DNA of 64,000 nucleotides. It comes from Psychrobacter cibarius. Lineage in GTDB: Bacteria > Pseudomonadota > Gammaproteobacteria > Pseudomonadales > Moraxellaceae. The stretch lies in NCBI GenBank assembly GCA_030686115.1, contig CP131612.1, forward strand, positions 1,488,001-1,552,000, in the 5' to 3' direction. The translations under genes and the position numbers were made by a program. Positions 44,065-53,046 of the stretch are shown in pieces. Every line of letters begins with the position of its first letter. The first letter of the stretch is position 1. The notes under the pieces were generated by a model. That model had not been told where the DNA came from and made no database searches. It saw only the letters and a list, made by a program, of their open reading frames with translations.

Positions 44065-45453
44065 ATGCCTCCAAAAATATTAACCCAAATTTCACCTCAA
44101 CTGGCATTTATGATTTCTGCCATTGTCATCGCTATTATGGGCGTTACCATGATAGGTTTTGGCTGGGTACCGCATTTATCATTGATACTCGCTATTTGTG
44201 TCTTGCTGGGCATTGGTCTGTTTAAAGGCTTGACCTTTGATGACATGCAAGCGCAAATGGCATCGGGTGTCATGCGTGGTATCGGTGCGATCTATCTATT
44301 CTTCTTTATTGGTTTGATGGTCGCCGCTTTAATGATGTCTGGTGCTATTCCAACGCTGATGTATTTTGGTTTTCAGTTGATTTCACCAGAGTATTATTAC
44401 ATTTCAGCCTTTGTATTGACCTCCATTATTGGTATTGCCTTGGGCAGTAGTTTGACCACCGCGGCGACATTGGGCGTGGCTTTTATTGGTATGAGTAATG
44501 CCTTTGATGCCAACGTGGCGATTGCGGCTGGTGCTGTGGTCTCAGGGGCGTTTTTCGGTGATAAAATGTCGCCGTTATCAGACACCTGTACCATTGCTTC
44601 ATCGGTGGTGGGTATTGATTTGTTTGAGCATATTCGCAATATGATGTATACCACGGTACCAGCGTGGATACTCACGGTCATTATTTTTTGGTTTTTCTCT
44701 GGGCAGACCGCAGGCTCTGACTTGAGTCAAGTAACCATATTGCAAGGTCAGTTGATTGAAAGTGGCTTGGTACATGGTTATGCGGTATTGCCATTTGTGG
44801 TACTGGTTGGGTTGGCGGTTTTTCGTGTCAATGCCATCTATACGATTATCTGTACCATTGTGGCAGCATTGATTATTACTTATTTGCACAGCTCGCCGAG
44901 TTTTGGACAATTAGGCGGCTATTTATTTGCAGGCTATGCACCAGCTGAATCGTTAGAGCTGGGTGAAGTCGGTGGTATGCTATCGCGCGGCGGTGTGCAG
45001 AGTATGTTCTTCACTCAAGCGATTGTGATATTGGCACTCAGTCTGGGTGGCTTGCTCACAGCATTGGGTATTTTGCCAGCACTGTTATCAGGGATTAAAG
45101 ACACATTAACCACATCAGGGCGCGCCATATTTGCCGCTGCCATGTCTGCTCTGAGTATTAACGTGCTTATTGGCGAGCAGTATTTGAGTATTTTATTATC
45201 TGGTACTGCCTTTCGTCCGACGTTTGAGCGTTTGAATTTACATCCTAAGAATCTGTCTCGTACCATTGAAGATGCAGGTACGGTCATCAATCCTCTAGTG
45301 CCTTGGAGTGTGTGCGGCGTGTTTATCAGCCAAGCATTAGGCGTGCCCGTGCTTGATTATCTGCCTTATGCGTTCTTCTGTTATTTATCGCTGTTACTAA
45401 CGATATTGTTTGGTTTTACGGGAATTACCATCAGCCGACTCAAGAGTCAGTGA
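44065..45453 (+). CDS. NhaC-family Na+/H+ antiporter-like permease
   Basis: A hydrophobic 462-residue inner-membrane protein with about eleven membrane segments. It matches the NhaC family (Na+/H+ and related exchangers such as malate/lactate antiporters) by GIALGSSLTTAATLGVAF, GAFFGDKMSPLSDT and ISINVLIGEQYLSI-like segments. It follows phhB by 92 bp, so it could move an aromatic substrate or balance ions in tyrosine catabolism; nhaC genes also neighbour tyrosine decarboxylase genes in enterococci. GTG 44062 precedes the preferred ATG 44065, which has AAGGA six bases upstream. Confidence 0.85.
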   Translation: MPPKILTQISPQLAFMISAIVIAIMGVTMIGFGWVPHLSLILAICVLLGIGLFKGLTFDDMQAQMASGVMRGIGAIYLFFFIGLMVAALMMSGAIPTLMYFGFQLISPEYYYISAFVLTSIIGIALGSSLTTAATLGVAFIGMSNAFDANVAIAAGAVVSGAFFGDKMSPLSDTCTIASSVVGIDLFEHIRNMMYTTVPAWILTVIIFWFFSGQTAGSDLSQVTILQGQLIESGLVHGYAVLPFVVLVGLAVFRVNAIYTIICTIVAALIITYLHSSPSFGQLGGYLFAGYAPAESLELGEVGGMLSRGGVQSMFFTQAIVILALSLGGLLTALGILPALLSGIKDTLTTSGRAIFAAAMSALSINVLIGEQYLSILLSGTAFRPTFERLNLHPKNLSRTIEDAGTVINPLVPWSVCGVFISQALGVPVLDYLPYAFFCYLSLLLTILFGFTGITISRLKSQ

Positions 45454-45491
45454 CCCGAAAAACTTTTGTCTCTAAACTCTGCATTAAAATG

Positions 45492-45536
45492 CTAGGGCTT
45501 GTGCCTTCTAAGACAACACAACAAGCCCTAGTTTTT
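45492..45536. terminator. Bidirectional terminator
   Basis: CTAGGGCTTGT (45492-45502) and ACAAGCCCTAG (45521-45531) form a perfect 11-bp stem with TTTTT after it. It lies between the converging antiporter gene and nirD. Confidence 0.85.
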
Positions 45537-45538
45537 AT

Positions 45539-45889
45539 TTATACCCTTGCAATCATGACATTGTTGTCATTTAAGACAACCTGATAGGCATCCAGCATCA
45601 CGCTCTCATCATCTAAACACTGGCCAGTAGCAAGATTAAAGCGTTGCTTATAGATGGGTGAAGCCACATAAAGCACTTCTTCTGCTGTCCCTGTGTCATC
45701 TGTAACTGTGGTACCACCAATTAAACCTCGAGATAGCACATTGGCCTGACTGAATGGATCGTAATTATCAAGAGCAAATAAATCGTTCTGTCTGGTACGA
45801 AAAATAGCAATTTGTTTGCCATCTACCAGTGCGCACACACCAGTGTCAGGAATGATATCGTCAAGTGCACAAATAGTATGTTGGTTCAT
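45539..45889 (-). CDS. nirD: Nitrite reductase small subunit
   Basis: A 116-residue Rieske-fold protein of the NirD family, partner of NirB in NADH-dependent reduction of nitrite to ammonia in the cytoplasm. Typical sequences are IPDTGVCALVDGKQIAIFR and DNYDPFSQANVLSRGLIGG. It lacks the CxH...CxxH iron-sulfur ligands, as NirD proteins usually do. It starts at ATG 45889 behind AAGGATAACACCCC and follows nirB after 149 bp on the same strand. Confidence 0.93.
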   Translation of the reverse strand: MNQHTICALDDIIPDTGVCALVDGKQIAIFRTRQNDLFALDNYDPFSQANVLSRGLIGGTTVTDDTGTAEEVLYVASPIYKQRFNLATGQCLDDESVMLDAYQVVLNDNNVMIARV

Positions 45890-46038
45890 GGGGTGTTATC
45901 CTTAGTGATGATAATATTGCTCTGTATGAGTGATAAATCGTGAGCGACAAGTTGTGAGTTGCAAAGCGTGAGTCGAGAAACTCATCGAAAAAACAGCACC
46001 TTGCTTGTTGTAATAACTAACAAGGCACTCATCATTGG

Positions 46039-48639
46039 CTAAGCCAAGTCAACCAGATTAATGGTTGCTTTTTCCGCATCAGTCGCTGGGCGAATCTGTT
46101 CACGGTCGGTCACGAATACGACATTCTCATCGCCTTGCTCACTGTTTACAAAATGACGAAAACGTTTGAGTTTTTCGGTGTCGTTAATCGTCGCCGCCCA
46201 CTCACACACGTAATTGTCGACCAATAATTGCATTTGTGCTTCCAGCTCATCTGCTATGCCTAAACTGTCTTCGATAATGACAGCTTTCAAATAATCCAGC
46301 CCACCATCTAAGCTTTCACGCCACTTTGAGGTGCGTTGTAGCTTGTCCGCTGTTTTGATATAGAACATAATGATGCGGTCGATATATTTAACCATGGTTT
46401 CGGTATCCAGATCAGTGGCGAACAGCTCGCCATGACGTGGAGTGATACCACCATTACCGCAGACAAATAAATTCCAGCCATTTTCAGTCGCAATCATGCC
46501 AAAGTCTTTACTTTGCGCCTCAGCACATTCGCGCATACAGCCTGACACACCCATCTTGATTTTGTGCGGTGAGCGTACACCTTTATAACGATCTTCTAAT
46601 CTTAAGGCGAGGCCAATGCTGTCATCGACTCCGTAACGGCACCAGTTATTGCCAATACAAGATTTCACGGTACGTAAAGATTTACCATAGGCATGGCCAG
46701 TCTCAAAGCCTGCTTGCACCAGTTGCGTCCAAATATCAGGCAATTGCTCCATTCGCGCGCCAAACAGATCGACCCGCATCCCACCAGTGATTTTGGTGTA
46801 CAAATTAAACTGCTTCGCTACTTGACCCAGTACGATGAGCTTGTCTGCAGTAATTTCACCGCCCGGCACACGAGGTACGACGGAATAAGTGCCGTCTTTT
46901 TGGATGTTACCTAAGTAGTAATCGTTACTGTCTTGTAGTGGTGTCAGTTCGGTTTTGAGTACGTAGTCATTCCAGCACGATGCCAAAATAGAGGCGACCG
47001 TTGGTTTACATATCTCACAACCATGACCACTACCATGTTCAGTCAGTAACTCATCAAAGGTTTTGATACCGTGCACGCGAATCAGACTATATAAATCTTG
47101 ACGAGAGTAAGCAAAGTGCTCACACAAGTCATTGTTTACTTCAAAGCCCATGGCGGTAAGTTGATAGCTGACCGTATCTTTGACCATAGGTGCACAGCCA
47201 CCACAGCCACTACCAGCACTGGTCATGGTTTTTACATCGCTGACGGAGTATGCGCCGTTCTCAACTGCCGAGCAGATAGCGCTTTTGGTCACGTTATAAC
47301 AAGAGCAAATCGTGGCGGTATCTGGCAGGTTGTCGATGCCCATCACGGGTTTTTCGACATTGGGTAGTATCAGACTTTCGGGATGTGCGGGTAGGTCAAT
47401 GTCATTTAAATACAGTTGCAGTAAGTTGTTATAGTCTTCGGTGTCGCCTACCAATACGGCACCAAGCAAGCGCTTATTATCTGGCGTAGTAACCAGTTTT
47501 TTATAGATGCCCTCCGCAGGGTTTTGATACAGATAGCTTAAGCTACCGTCACTCGTACCATGTGCATCGCCAATACTGCCTACATCCACACCCATCAGTT
47601 TTAACTTGGTGCTCATGTCGGCACCCGTAAATATCTGTTTGCTATCACCAGCAATTTGCGCGGCACAGATACTGGCCATATTGTAGCCGGGAGCCACTAG
47701 GCCAAATACTTTGTTGTCCCATACTGCGCACTCTCCAACGGCATAAACATGATCAGCATTGGTACGACATTGCTCATTGATCAAGATACCACCGCGCCCG
47801 CCCATTTCGATACCGCACTCGGGGTTGTTTTTAATGAGACCGTCTTGCGGTCTAATACCGGCGCTAAACACAATCATATCGGTCGTTAGAGAAGTGCCAT
47901 CTGTAAACTGCATGGTTAAATGTTGATCATCACTGCTGGTGTCATCAGGGTTGGGCGCAGTGTTAGACAGAATCTCTTTGGTGTTTTTCCCCGTCAGCAC
48001 TTTGACACCCAGTGCTTCTATTTTTCGCTTTAAAATCTCACCGCCAGCGGCATCAAGCTGAACGCCCATCAATTGCGGTGCGAACTCGACCACATAGGTG
48101 TCAAGGCCTAGCGTCACGAGCGCTTTGGCTGCTTCAAGCCCCAGTAAGCCACCACCAACCACCACGCCTTTTTTGACAGTGGGCAGCTCAGCAATCGCTA
48201 AAATCTCATCTAAATCTGTAATGGTACGGTAAACATGGCAATGCGGATGCTCGCGGCCCGGAATGGGCGGCACAAAAGGATATGAGCCAGTCGCCAGTAC
48301 CAACTCAGAGTACTCAATAACCTCACCTGCCTCGGTGGTAATACGCTGACTGGTCGAATCGATATCTACAATGCACTGATTCAAATGTAAGTTAACTTTT
48401 GATAACTCATAAGCCGTTAAATCTACTAGGTTCAGCTTACTGGCATCTTTATGTTCAAAGTAGCTCGACAAATAAACACGGTCATAAGCAGGGCGGTCTT
48501 CTTCAGCAAACACATGAATGTCAAATTGCTGGTGTAGTCCTTGCTCAATTGCTCGTTCAATAAAGTGATGACCGACCATACCATTGCCAATCACCACCAA
48601 ATTGCCTTTACTTTCTGTGCTCAATGCAGTGTTACTCAT
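46039..48639 (-). CDS. nirB: Nitrite reductase large subunit (siroheme, FAD, Fe-S)
   Basis: An 866-residue NAD(P)H nitrite reductase. Order of parts: FAD/NAD-binding oxidoreductase (VVIGNGMVGHHFIERA at the N-terminus, VVVGGGLLGLEAAKALV for the second nucleotide site), BFD-like [2Fe-2S] segment with CSCYNVTKSAIC and GCGGCAP, a further GHGCEICKPTVAS segment, the ferredoxin-like repeat, then the siroheme/[4Fe-4S] site with CIGNNWCRYG and GVSGCMRECAEAQSKD. It needs siroheme made through CobA, encoded at the far end of the region. The promoter region is shared with the rightward narK operon. ATG 48639 follows AAGGACAGACGC. Confidence 0.96.
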   Translation of the reverse strand: MSNTALSTESKGNLVVIGNGMVGHHFIERAIEQGLHQQFDIHVFAEEDRPAYDRVYLSSYFEHKDASKLNLVDLTAYELSKVNLHLNQCIVDIDSTSQRITTEAGEVIEYSELVLATGSYPFVPPIPGREHPHCHVYRTITDLDEILAIAELPTVKKGVVVGGGLLGLEAAKALVTLGLDTYVVEFAPQLMGVQLDAAGGEILKRKIEALGVKVLTGKNTKEILSNTAPNPDDTSSDDQHLTMQFTDGTSLTTDMIVFSAGIRPQDGLIKNNPECGIEMGGRGGILINEQCRTNADHVYAVGECAVWDNKVFGLVAPGYNMASICAAQIAGDSKQIFTGADMSTKLKLMGVDVGSIGDAHGTSDGSLSYLYQNPAEGIYKKLVTTPDNKRLLGAVLVGDTEDYNNLLQLYLNDIDLPAHPESLILPNVEKPVMGIDNLPDTATICSCYNVTKSAICSAVENGAYSVSDVKTMTSAGSGCGGCAPMVKDTVSYQLTAMGFEVNNDLCEHFAYSRQDLYSLIRVHGIKTFDELLTEHGSGHGCEICKPTVASILASCWNDYVLKTELTPLQDSNDYYLGNIQKDGTYSVVPRVPGGEITADKLIVLGQVAKQFNLYTKITGGMRVDLFGARMEQLPDIWTQLVQAGFETGHAYGKSLRTVKSCIGNNWCRYGVDDSIGLALRLEDRYKGVRSPHKIKMGVSGCMRECAEAQSKDFGMIATENGWNLFVCGNGGITPRHGELFATDLDTETMVKYIDRIIMFYIKTADKLQRTSKWRESLDGGLDYLKAVIIEDSLGIADELEAQMQLLVDNYVCEWAATINDTEKLKRFRHFVNSEQGDENVVFVTDREQIRPATDAEKATINLVDLA

Positions 48640-49279
48640 GCGTCTGTCCTTAGTAATGGGGCTGGTTGGGCACAGTCATCGTTTATTTTTTATCACGCTA
48701 TAAACAGCTCCGTCCCTCAACAACAGCTGATAAACAGCATTTAATACCTACTATTACAGAGCATTCAATAATCATGCCATGGCACTTTGATTAGCTGGGT
48801 TTTTGCGCGTTGCTATTAGACATAAAGGTATGTCGTATCGGGAGCAGTCGCTTATGTACAAAGGTTTTTACGTGAGCAGGATTAGTGCCACTATTTGCCA
48901 AAAACTAGGGTGAGCACGATTATTAACGATAGTGATAGCAAAAATTAATGCACCAAAATAGATACTGCAGTGCCCCACGTTGGATGTTATTGCTGTTTAT
49001 AAGGGAGGTTGATTGAGTGTTTTAAACCTGCTGTGTTAATGCTTTATTAGCATAAGCGTCAGGTGTGGCCGTGGTTATAGACCCACCAGTAAAGGCGCTT
49101 GGATAATTAACGAGTGCTGATCTTTATACAGATTTGGCAGCGTACACAAATAACTGGCATAACCATTGCACCGCCTGAAACATTGCTACTTATCATATTT
49201 GAACACTGCGTTTTTTGAACACTTAGTACCTTTAGTACGTTGTCAGAACCCTGAAGTTAATCATTTGAGGAAGTTGCCT
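48640..49279. other. Divergent control region, nirB to narK
   Basis: 640 bp between divergent nitrogen-assimilation genes. It holds a sigma-54 promoter match at 49155-49170 (listed separately) and, in the narK leader, a 10-bp direct repeat TTTGAACACT at 49198-49207 and 49214-49223. No complete NtrC site was found; TGCACC at 48949-48954 is a possible half-site. No sigma-54 match for nirB was found. No gene is evident. Confidence 0.6.
49155..49170 (+). promoter_or_regulatory. Sigma-54 promoter of narK operon
   Basis: TGGCATAACCATTGCA matches the sigma-54 consensus TGGCAC-N5-TTGCA, with the invariant GG and GC dinucleotides exactly 10 bases apart. Transcription would start near 49180, leaving a leader of about 100 bases before the narK ATG. 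It indicates activation by an NtrC-type protein. Confidence 0.75.
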
Positions 49280-50788
49280 ATGTCATCATCAGCCCCCGTT
49301 GCGCCTAGTAAAGACAAGCTTAATGTTTTGTCATTTACGGGTAAAAATAAAATCCTTCATTTAGGTTGGATGGCATTTTTCCTTACCTTTTTTGTATGGT
49401 TCAACCATGCACCATTTCTATCAGCGATTGGGGAAACACTCAATCTGAGTAAAGATCAAATCAAAACGCTACTCATTTTAAATGTGGCATTGACCATTCC
49501 TGCTCGCGTGATTATCGGGATGCTGACAGATCGCTTTGGCCCTCGTATTGTTTATACCGCCATTTTAGCCATTGGTGCGATTCCTTGTTTTACCTTTGCA
49601 TTCGCTCAGGATTACAATACCTTGGCGCTGTCTCGGTTTTTACTGGGCTTTGTAGGTGCAGGTTTTGTGGTGGGTATTCGTTTGATGAGTGATTGGTTTC
49701 CAACCAATGAATTGGGGACGGCTGAGGGTATTTATGGAGGGTGGGGTAATTTTGGCTCGGCAGCAGCGGCACTGTTACTACCAACTATAGCGATTGGTGC
49801 AGCAGCAGTGTTCGGTGGTGATGAAGGGTGGCGTTATGCAACAGCCACATCAGGGGTCGTGATGGCGCTTTATAGCATCATTTTTTATAAGATGGCGCGT
49901 AATACACCCAAAGGGGCTACTTATTTTAAACCCAAAAAATCAGGTGCCATGATGGTGACGTCATCAGGTGATTTTTGGTTAATGATGGTTTTTAAACTGC
50001 CTATGTATTTGGCATTGGCATTATTGGCATGGAAACTATCACCTGATGGTGTGAGCTTATTGAGCCAGTCTAGTGTCACCATGGTCTATATTGGCCTTGC
50101 GATACTTTATGTTTACGAGTTCATCAGTAGCTACCGCTTTAATAAAGAGGTTTTCACCACGCCTGTACCAGTGGCGCATCGTTATGATTTTAAGCAAGTA
50201 GGTATCTTAAATATTTTGTATTTTGCCACGTTTGGATCAGAGCTCGCTGTTGTGTCGATGCTACCTCTGTTTTACCAAGAAACTTTTAGTTTATCGATTG
50301 TGATGGCAGGGGTATTGGCATCGAGCTATGCCTTTATGAACCTTATGTCACGCCCAGGCGGCGGTTGGCTCAGTGATAAGTTTGGTCGCAAAATAACTTT
50401 ATTGATTTTGACAGCTGGTTTGGCCATCGGGTATCTGTTGATGGGCTTCCTTGACTCAACGTGGCCACTGGCATTGGCATTGTTAATCACAATGTTTTGC
50501 TCATTCTTTGTACAAGCAGGTGAGGGTGCTGTTTTTGCGGTGATTCCTCTGATCAAACGCAGCATGACAGGGCAGTTTGCAGGGATGACAGGCGCGTATG
50601 GCAATGTTGGATCAGTGGTGTATTTAACGGTGCTGAGTCTGGTGTCTTATCAGGTGTTTTTCTTTGTGATTGCCGCGACAGCAGTGGCTGGATTCTTTGC
50701 CTTGTTTTTCTTAAAAGAGCCAGAAGGCATCATTATTGAAGAAATGCCAGATGGTACATTTGCGGAAATACAAGTGAGTCATAGATAG
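49280..50788 (+). CDS. narK: Nitrate/nitrite transporter, NarK/NasA family
   Basis: A 502-residue MFS permease with about twelve membrane segments for nitrate uptake or nitrate/nitrite exchange. Nitrate signature motifs are seen twice: GGWGNFGSAAAALLLPT and GAYGNVGSVVYLTV. GMLTDRFGPRIVY is the MFS loop 2-3 motif. The frame opens at 49166 but ATG 49280 follows GAGGAAGTTGCC. It heads the operon with the phosphatase-kinase, oxidoreductase and nasA genes; the next gene begins 17 bp after its stop. Confidence 0.92.
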   Translation: MSSSAPVAPSKDKLNVLSFTGKNKILHLGWMAFFLTFFVWFNHAPFLSAIGETLNLSKDQIKTLLILNVALTIPARVIIGMLTDRFGPRIVYTAILAIGAIPCFTFAFAQDYNTLALSRFLLGFVGAGFVVGIRLMSDWFPTNELGTAEGIYGGWGNFGSAAAALLLPTIAIGAAAVFGGDEGWRYATATSGVVMALYSIIFYKMARNTPKGATYFKPKKSGAMMVTSSGDFWLMMVFKLPMYLALALLAWKLSPDGVSLLSQSSVTMVYIGLAILYVYEFISSYRFNKEVFTTPVPVAHRYDFKQVGILNILYFATFGSELAVVSMLPLFYQETFSLSIVMAGVLASSYAFMNLMSRPGGGWLSDKFGRKITLLILTAGLAIGYLLMGFLDSTWPLALALLITMFCSFFVQAGEGAVFAVIPLIKRSMTGQFAGMTGAYGNVGSVVYLTVLSLVSYQVFFFVIAATAVAGFFALFFLKEPEGIIIEEMPDGTFAEIQVSHR

Positions 50789-50804
50789 TACGGGGTGAAG
50801 ACAG

Positions 50805-52994
50805 ATGACGATAGCACACGCCAATAGAAACAATAGTCAAAATGCGGATGGTGATATGTACCAAAACGCTGATGAGATGGCGGTTCATTTTAATACAGGC
50901 AATCCGTCATCTCCAATAGGCTCAGGTCAGTTTGTTGCCAATGATGTCAGCCAGAGCATTGATAGCCACGCTATTGATGAGACTGGTGACAGTAAGGATA
51001 TTGATGATGCTAGTACTGCATTATGGTGGCTTGATTTTTTCACTATGGCAGGTCGCAAGACGGAAAATCAAGACAGTTTACTTATTACCACCTGCTTGCC
51101 CTATCAATGTTCAGGTGAAGAATCATCTAGTGCCAATCGCTCAATATCTCAAGCAAGATCTCACCCGTCCTCATCAGCGCCATTATTGGTGTTGATGGCA
51201 GATGGGGTCAGTGCTTGCCAGTTTCCAAAACAGGCAAGTCGACTAGTGGTCAATACTATTGCCCACAAAATCACATTGGGGTTGACCGAGTTGGCACACT
51301 CACAAGATGAGTCGCCATCCATCAGTTTTGACGATGATCAAGTCGCTAGCATCATCAAAACAGCAGTCAACAAAGCCAACGACATCTTATATTTTCCTCA
51401 AGCGTATCAACGGGTGCCGCCGTTGTTATCTACGTTATCAGGCTTGCTCTGTATTGGTGACCGTATTCACCTGTTCCATACAGGCGACTCTCGAATATAC
51501 CGCGTTGGGGTAGATTGTCTGACAGTATTGAGCAAAGATCACCGCGTGCACCGCGGCCAAGACAAAGGAGCGCTTGCCGCAGCTATCGGCGCAGATAGCC
51601 AGTTAGAGCTACAACAATCGGTATTTACCCTTCATCAAAACGAGTGTTTGGCCATTATGACGGATGGGGTGTATGAGCATATAGAGCCCACAGAGTTGCA
51701 ATTTGAGCTGTGCAGCAGTGCGACTGATATATTTCAGTTGATGGCCACCACACACAAATTACCGCTAGGGTTTAACACCAGTCAAGCCGTGTGCGAGCAA
51801 GCCTTTAGTGCAGGTAGTCATGACAATCTAAGCATGGTCATGCTGAGTATGAACACACGGTCAACCCATTTTACTTCTATAAATGGTTCTAAAGGTATTG
51901 GTCATTTTGATGGTATTGACTTTGATAATCTGGATACAGTCATACGTGATGTGAATCGCTACCAGCTGCCAACCGATTTACAGATAGGCGATCATATTGA
52001 TGGCTTTACTGTGATTGGTATCATTGCCCGCACAGCTCGCAGTCACGTGTACTGGGTACAAGATGAATACAACCGCGACTTTGTTTTAAAATCGCCCAGT
52101 TTAGACTCTGTTGCCGATGGTCACTATCTGCGTGATTTCTTAAAAGAACGCAAAATTGGTTTGAGCCTATCAAAACATCGCCGCGCAGGCGAGTCGGCTT
52201 ACAATCAAGCTGACCCCAATCGATTACCTATCAATCCTGCATCCAACAATATCGGTCATAGTGTGGGTTCTGGCCTCAGTGAGTCGGGGCTGCTGCGATA
52301 CTATCCGGTGCCAGCAAGTACCACATACTTATATCATTTGACTGAATATATCGCTGGTGAGAGTTTACGGGACTTTATGGATCGTCATGCGCCTTGTGAT
52401 GTGTGGCAAACCTTTGATTTACTCACCAAAATTGGCATGGCGGTTCGAGTCATGCATCGCAACTATCTGTTGCATCAAGACATCAAACCCGAAAACATCC
52501 TTTTAACCAAATCTGGCGCCGTTAAACTGATTGATTTTGGTTCCGCCAGCTCCTCTATCTTAAAAGACAGCACCCGACCACCAAATGGTGATTTGCACTA
52601 TGCTGCACCAGAATATTACACCGATGCACCAAAAGGCGTGCATTCTGACTTGTTCTCGATTGCAGTGATTGGCTATGAATTGCTGACGGGGCAATTGCCA
52701 TTTAATACCCAAACACTAATGATGCCAAACCAAACACTAATGATGCCCGCGCAGCCGCTACGGCAACAGAACGTACCTGATGCCAGCCAACAGGCACTCA
52801 TGCGTGCGCTGCATGTCAATACTAACGCGCGCTATCAAGCCATTGGCGAGTTTTTACAAGATTTTAACCCCGATAATAAGGCACACAGCCGCGACCCAGA
52901 ACCACTCATTAAGCGTAACCCTCTACTGGTATGGCATGGCATTTGCTTCATAGAGTTTGTCATCATTTTATTATTGTTGGCATACTTTTCATGA
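50805..52994 (+). CDS. PP2C phosphatase / Ser-Thr kinase fusion
   Basis: A 729-residue bifunctional signalling protein. The N-terminal half (about 75-350) is a PP2C-type phosphatase: AGRKTENQDSLL, LMADGVSACQ, FHTGDSRIYRV, IMTDGVYEHI and GSHDNLSMVML. The C-terminal half (about 395-700) is a Hanks-type kinase: VLKSP carries the ATP-binding Lys, HQDIKPENILL holds catalytic Asp559, LIDFGSA has Asp577, and APEYY is the APE motif. One membrane helix ends the protein (FIEFVIILLLLAYF), anchoring it to the inner membrane. The glycine loop is degenerate. Similar fusions occur in the nitrate clusters of pseudomonads. It probably tunes nitrate uptake or reductase activity by reversible phosphorylation; targets are unknown. 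Confidence 0.9.
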   Translation: MTIAHANRNNSQNADGDMYQNADEMAVHFNTGNPSSPIGSGQFVANDVSQSIDSHAIDETGDSKDIDDASTALWWLDFFTMAGRKTENQDSLLITTCLPYQCSGEESSSANRSISQARSHPSSSAPLLVLMADGVSACQFPKQASRLVVNTIAHKITLGLTELAHSQDESPSISFDDDQVASIIKTAVNKANDILYFPQAYQRVPPLLSTLSGLLCIGDRIHLFHTGDSRIYRVGVDCLTVLSKDHRVHRGQDKGALAAAIGADSQLELQQSVFTLHQNECLAIMTDGVYEHIEPTELQFELCSSATDIFQLMATTHKLPLGFNTSQAVCEQAFSAGSHDNLSMVMLSMNTRSTHFTSINGSKGIGHFDGIDFDNLDTVIRDVNRYQLPTDLQIGDHIDGFTVIGIIARTARSHVYWVQDEYNRDFVLKSPSLDSVADGHYLRDFLKERKIGLSLSKHRRAGESAYNQADPNRLPINPASNNIGHSVGSGLSESGLLRYYPVPASTTYLYHLTEYIAGESLRDFMDRHAPCDVWQTFDLLTKIGMAVRVMHRNYLLHQDIKPENILLTKSGAVKLIDFGSASSSILKDSTRPPNGDLHYAAPEYYTDAPKGVHSDLFSIAVIGYELLTGQLPFNTQTLMMPNQTLMMPAQPLRQQNVPDASQQALMRALHVNTNARYQAIGEFLQDFNPDNKAHSRDPEPLIKRNPLLVWHGICFIEFVIILLLLAYFS

Positions 52995-53046
52995 CACGTT
53001 GTTTTGCATTCAATGCTGCTCCGCGCGGCTAAGGGACTTACTGTTT

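Noticed and set aside
45492..45531. CTAGGGC...GCCCTAG inverted repeat as a fourth MITE copy
   Set aside because: Beyond the outer seven bases the sequence differs from the family ends, the stem is perfect and a T-run follows, so it is an ordinary terminator.
48884..48900. TGGCAAATAGTGGCAC on the minus strand as a sigma-54 promoter for nirB
   Set aside because: The GG and GC pairs are 9 bases apart instead of 10 and the -12 element is not TTGCA.
48949..48969. TGCACC...ACTGCA as an NtrC binding site
   Set aside because: The half-sites are 9 bases apart instead of 5 and the right half does not match GGTGCA.
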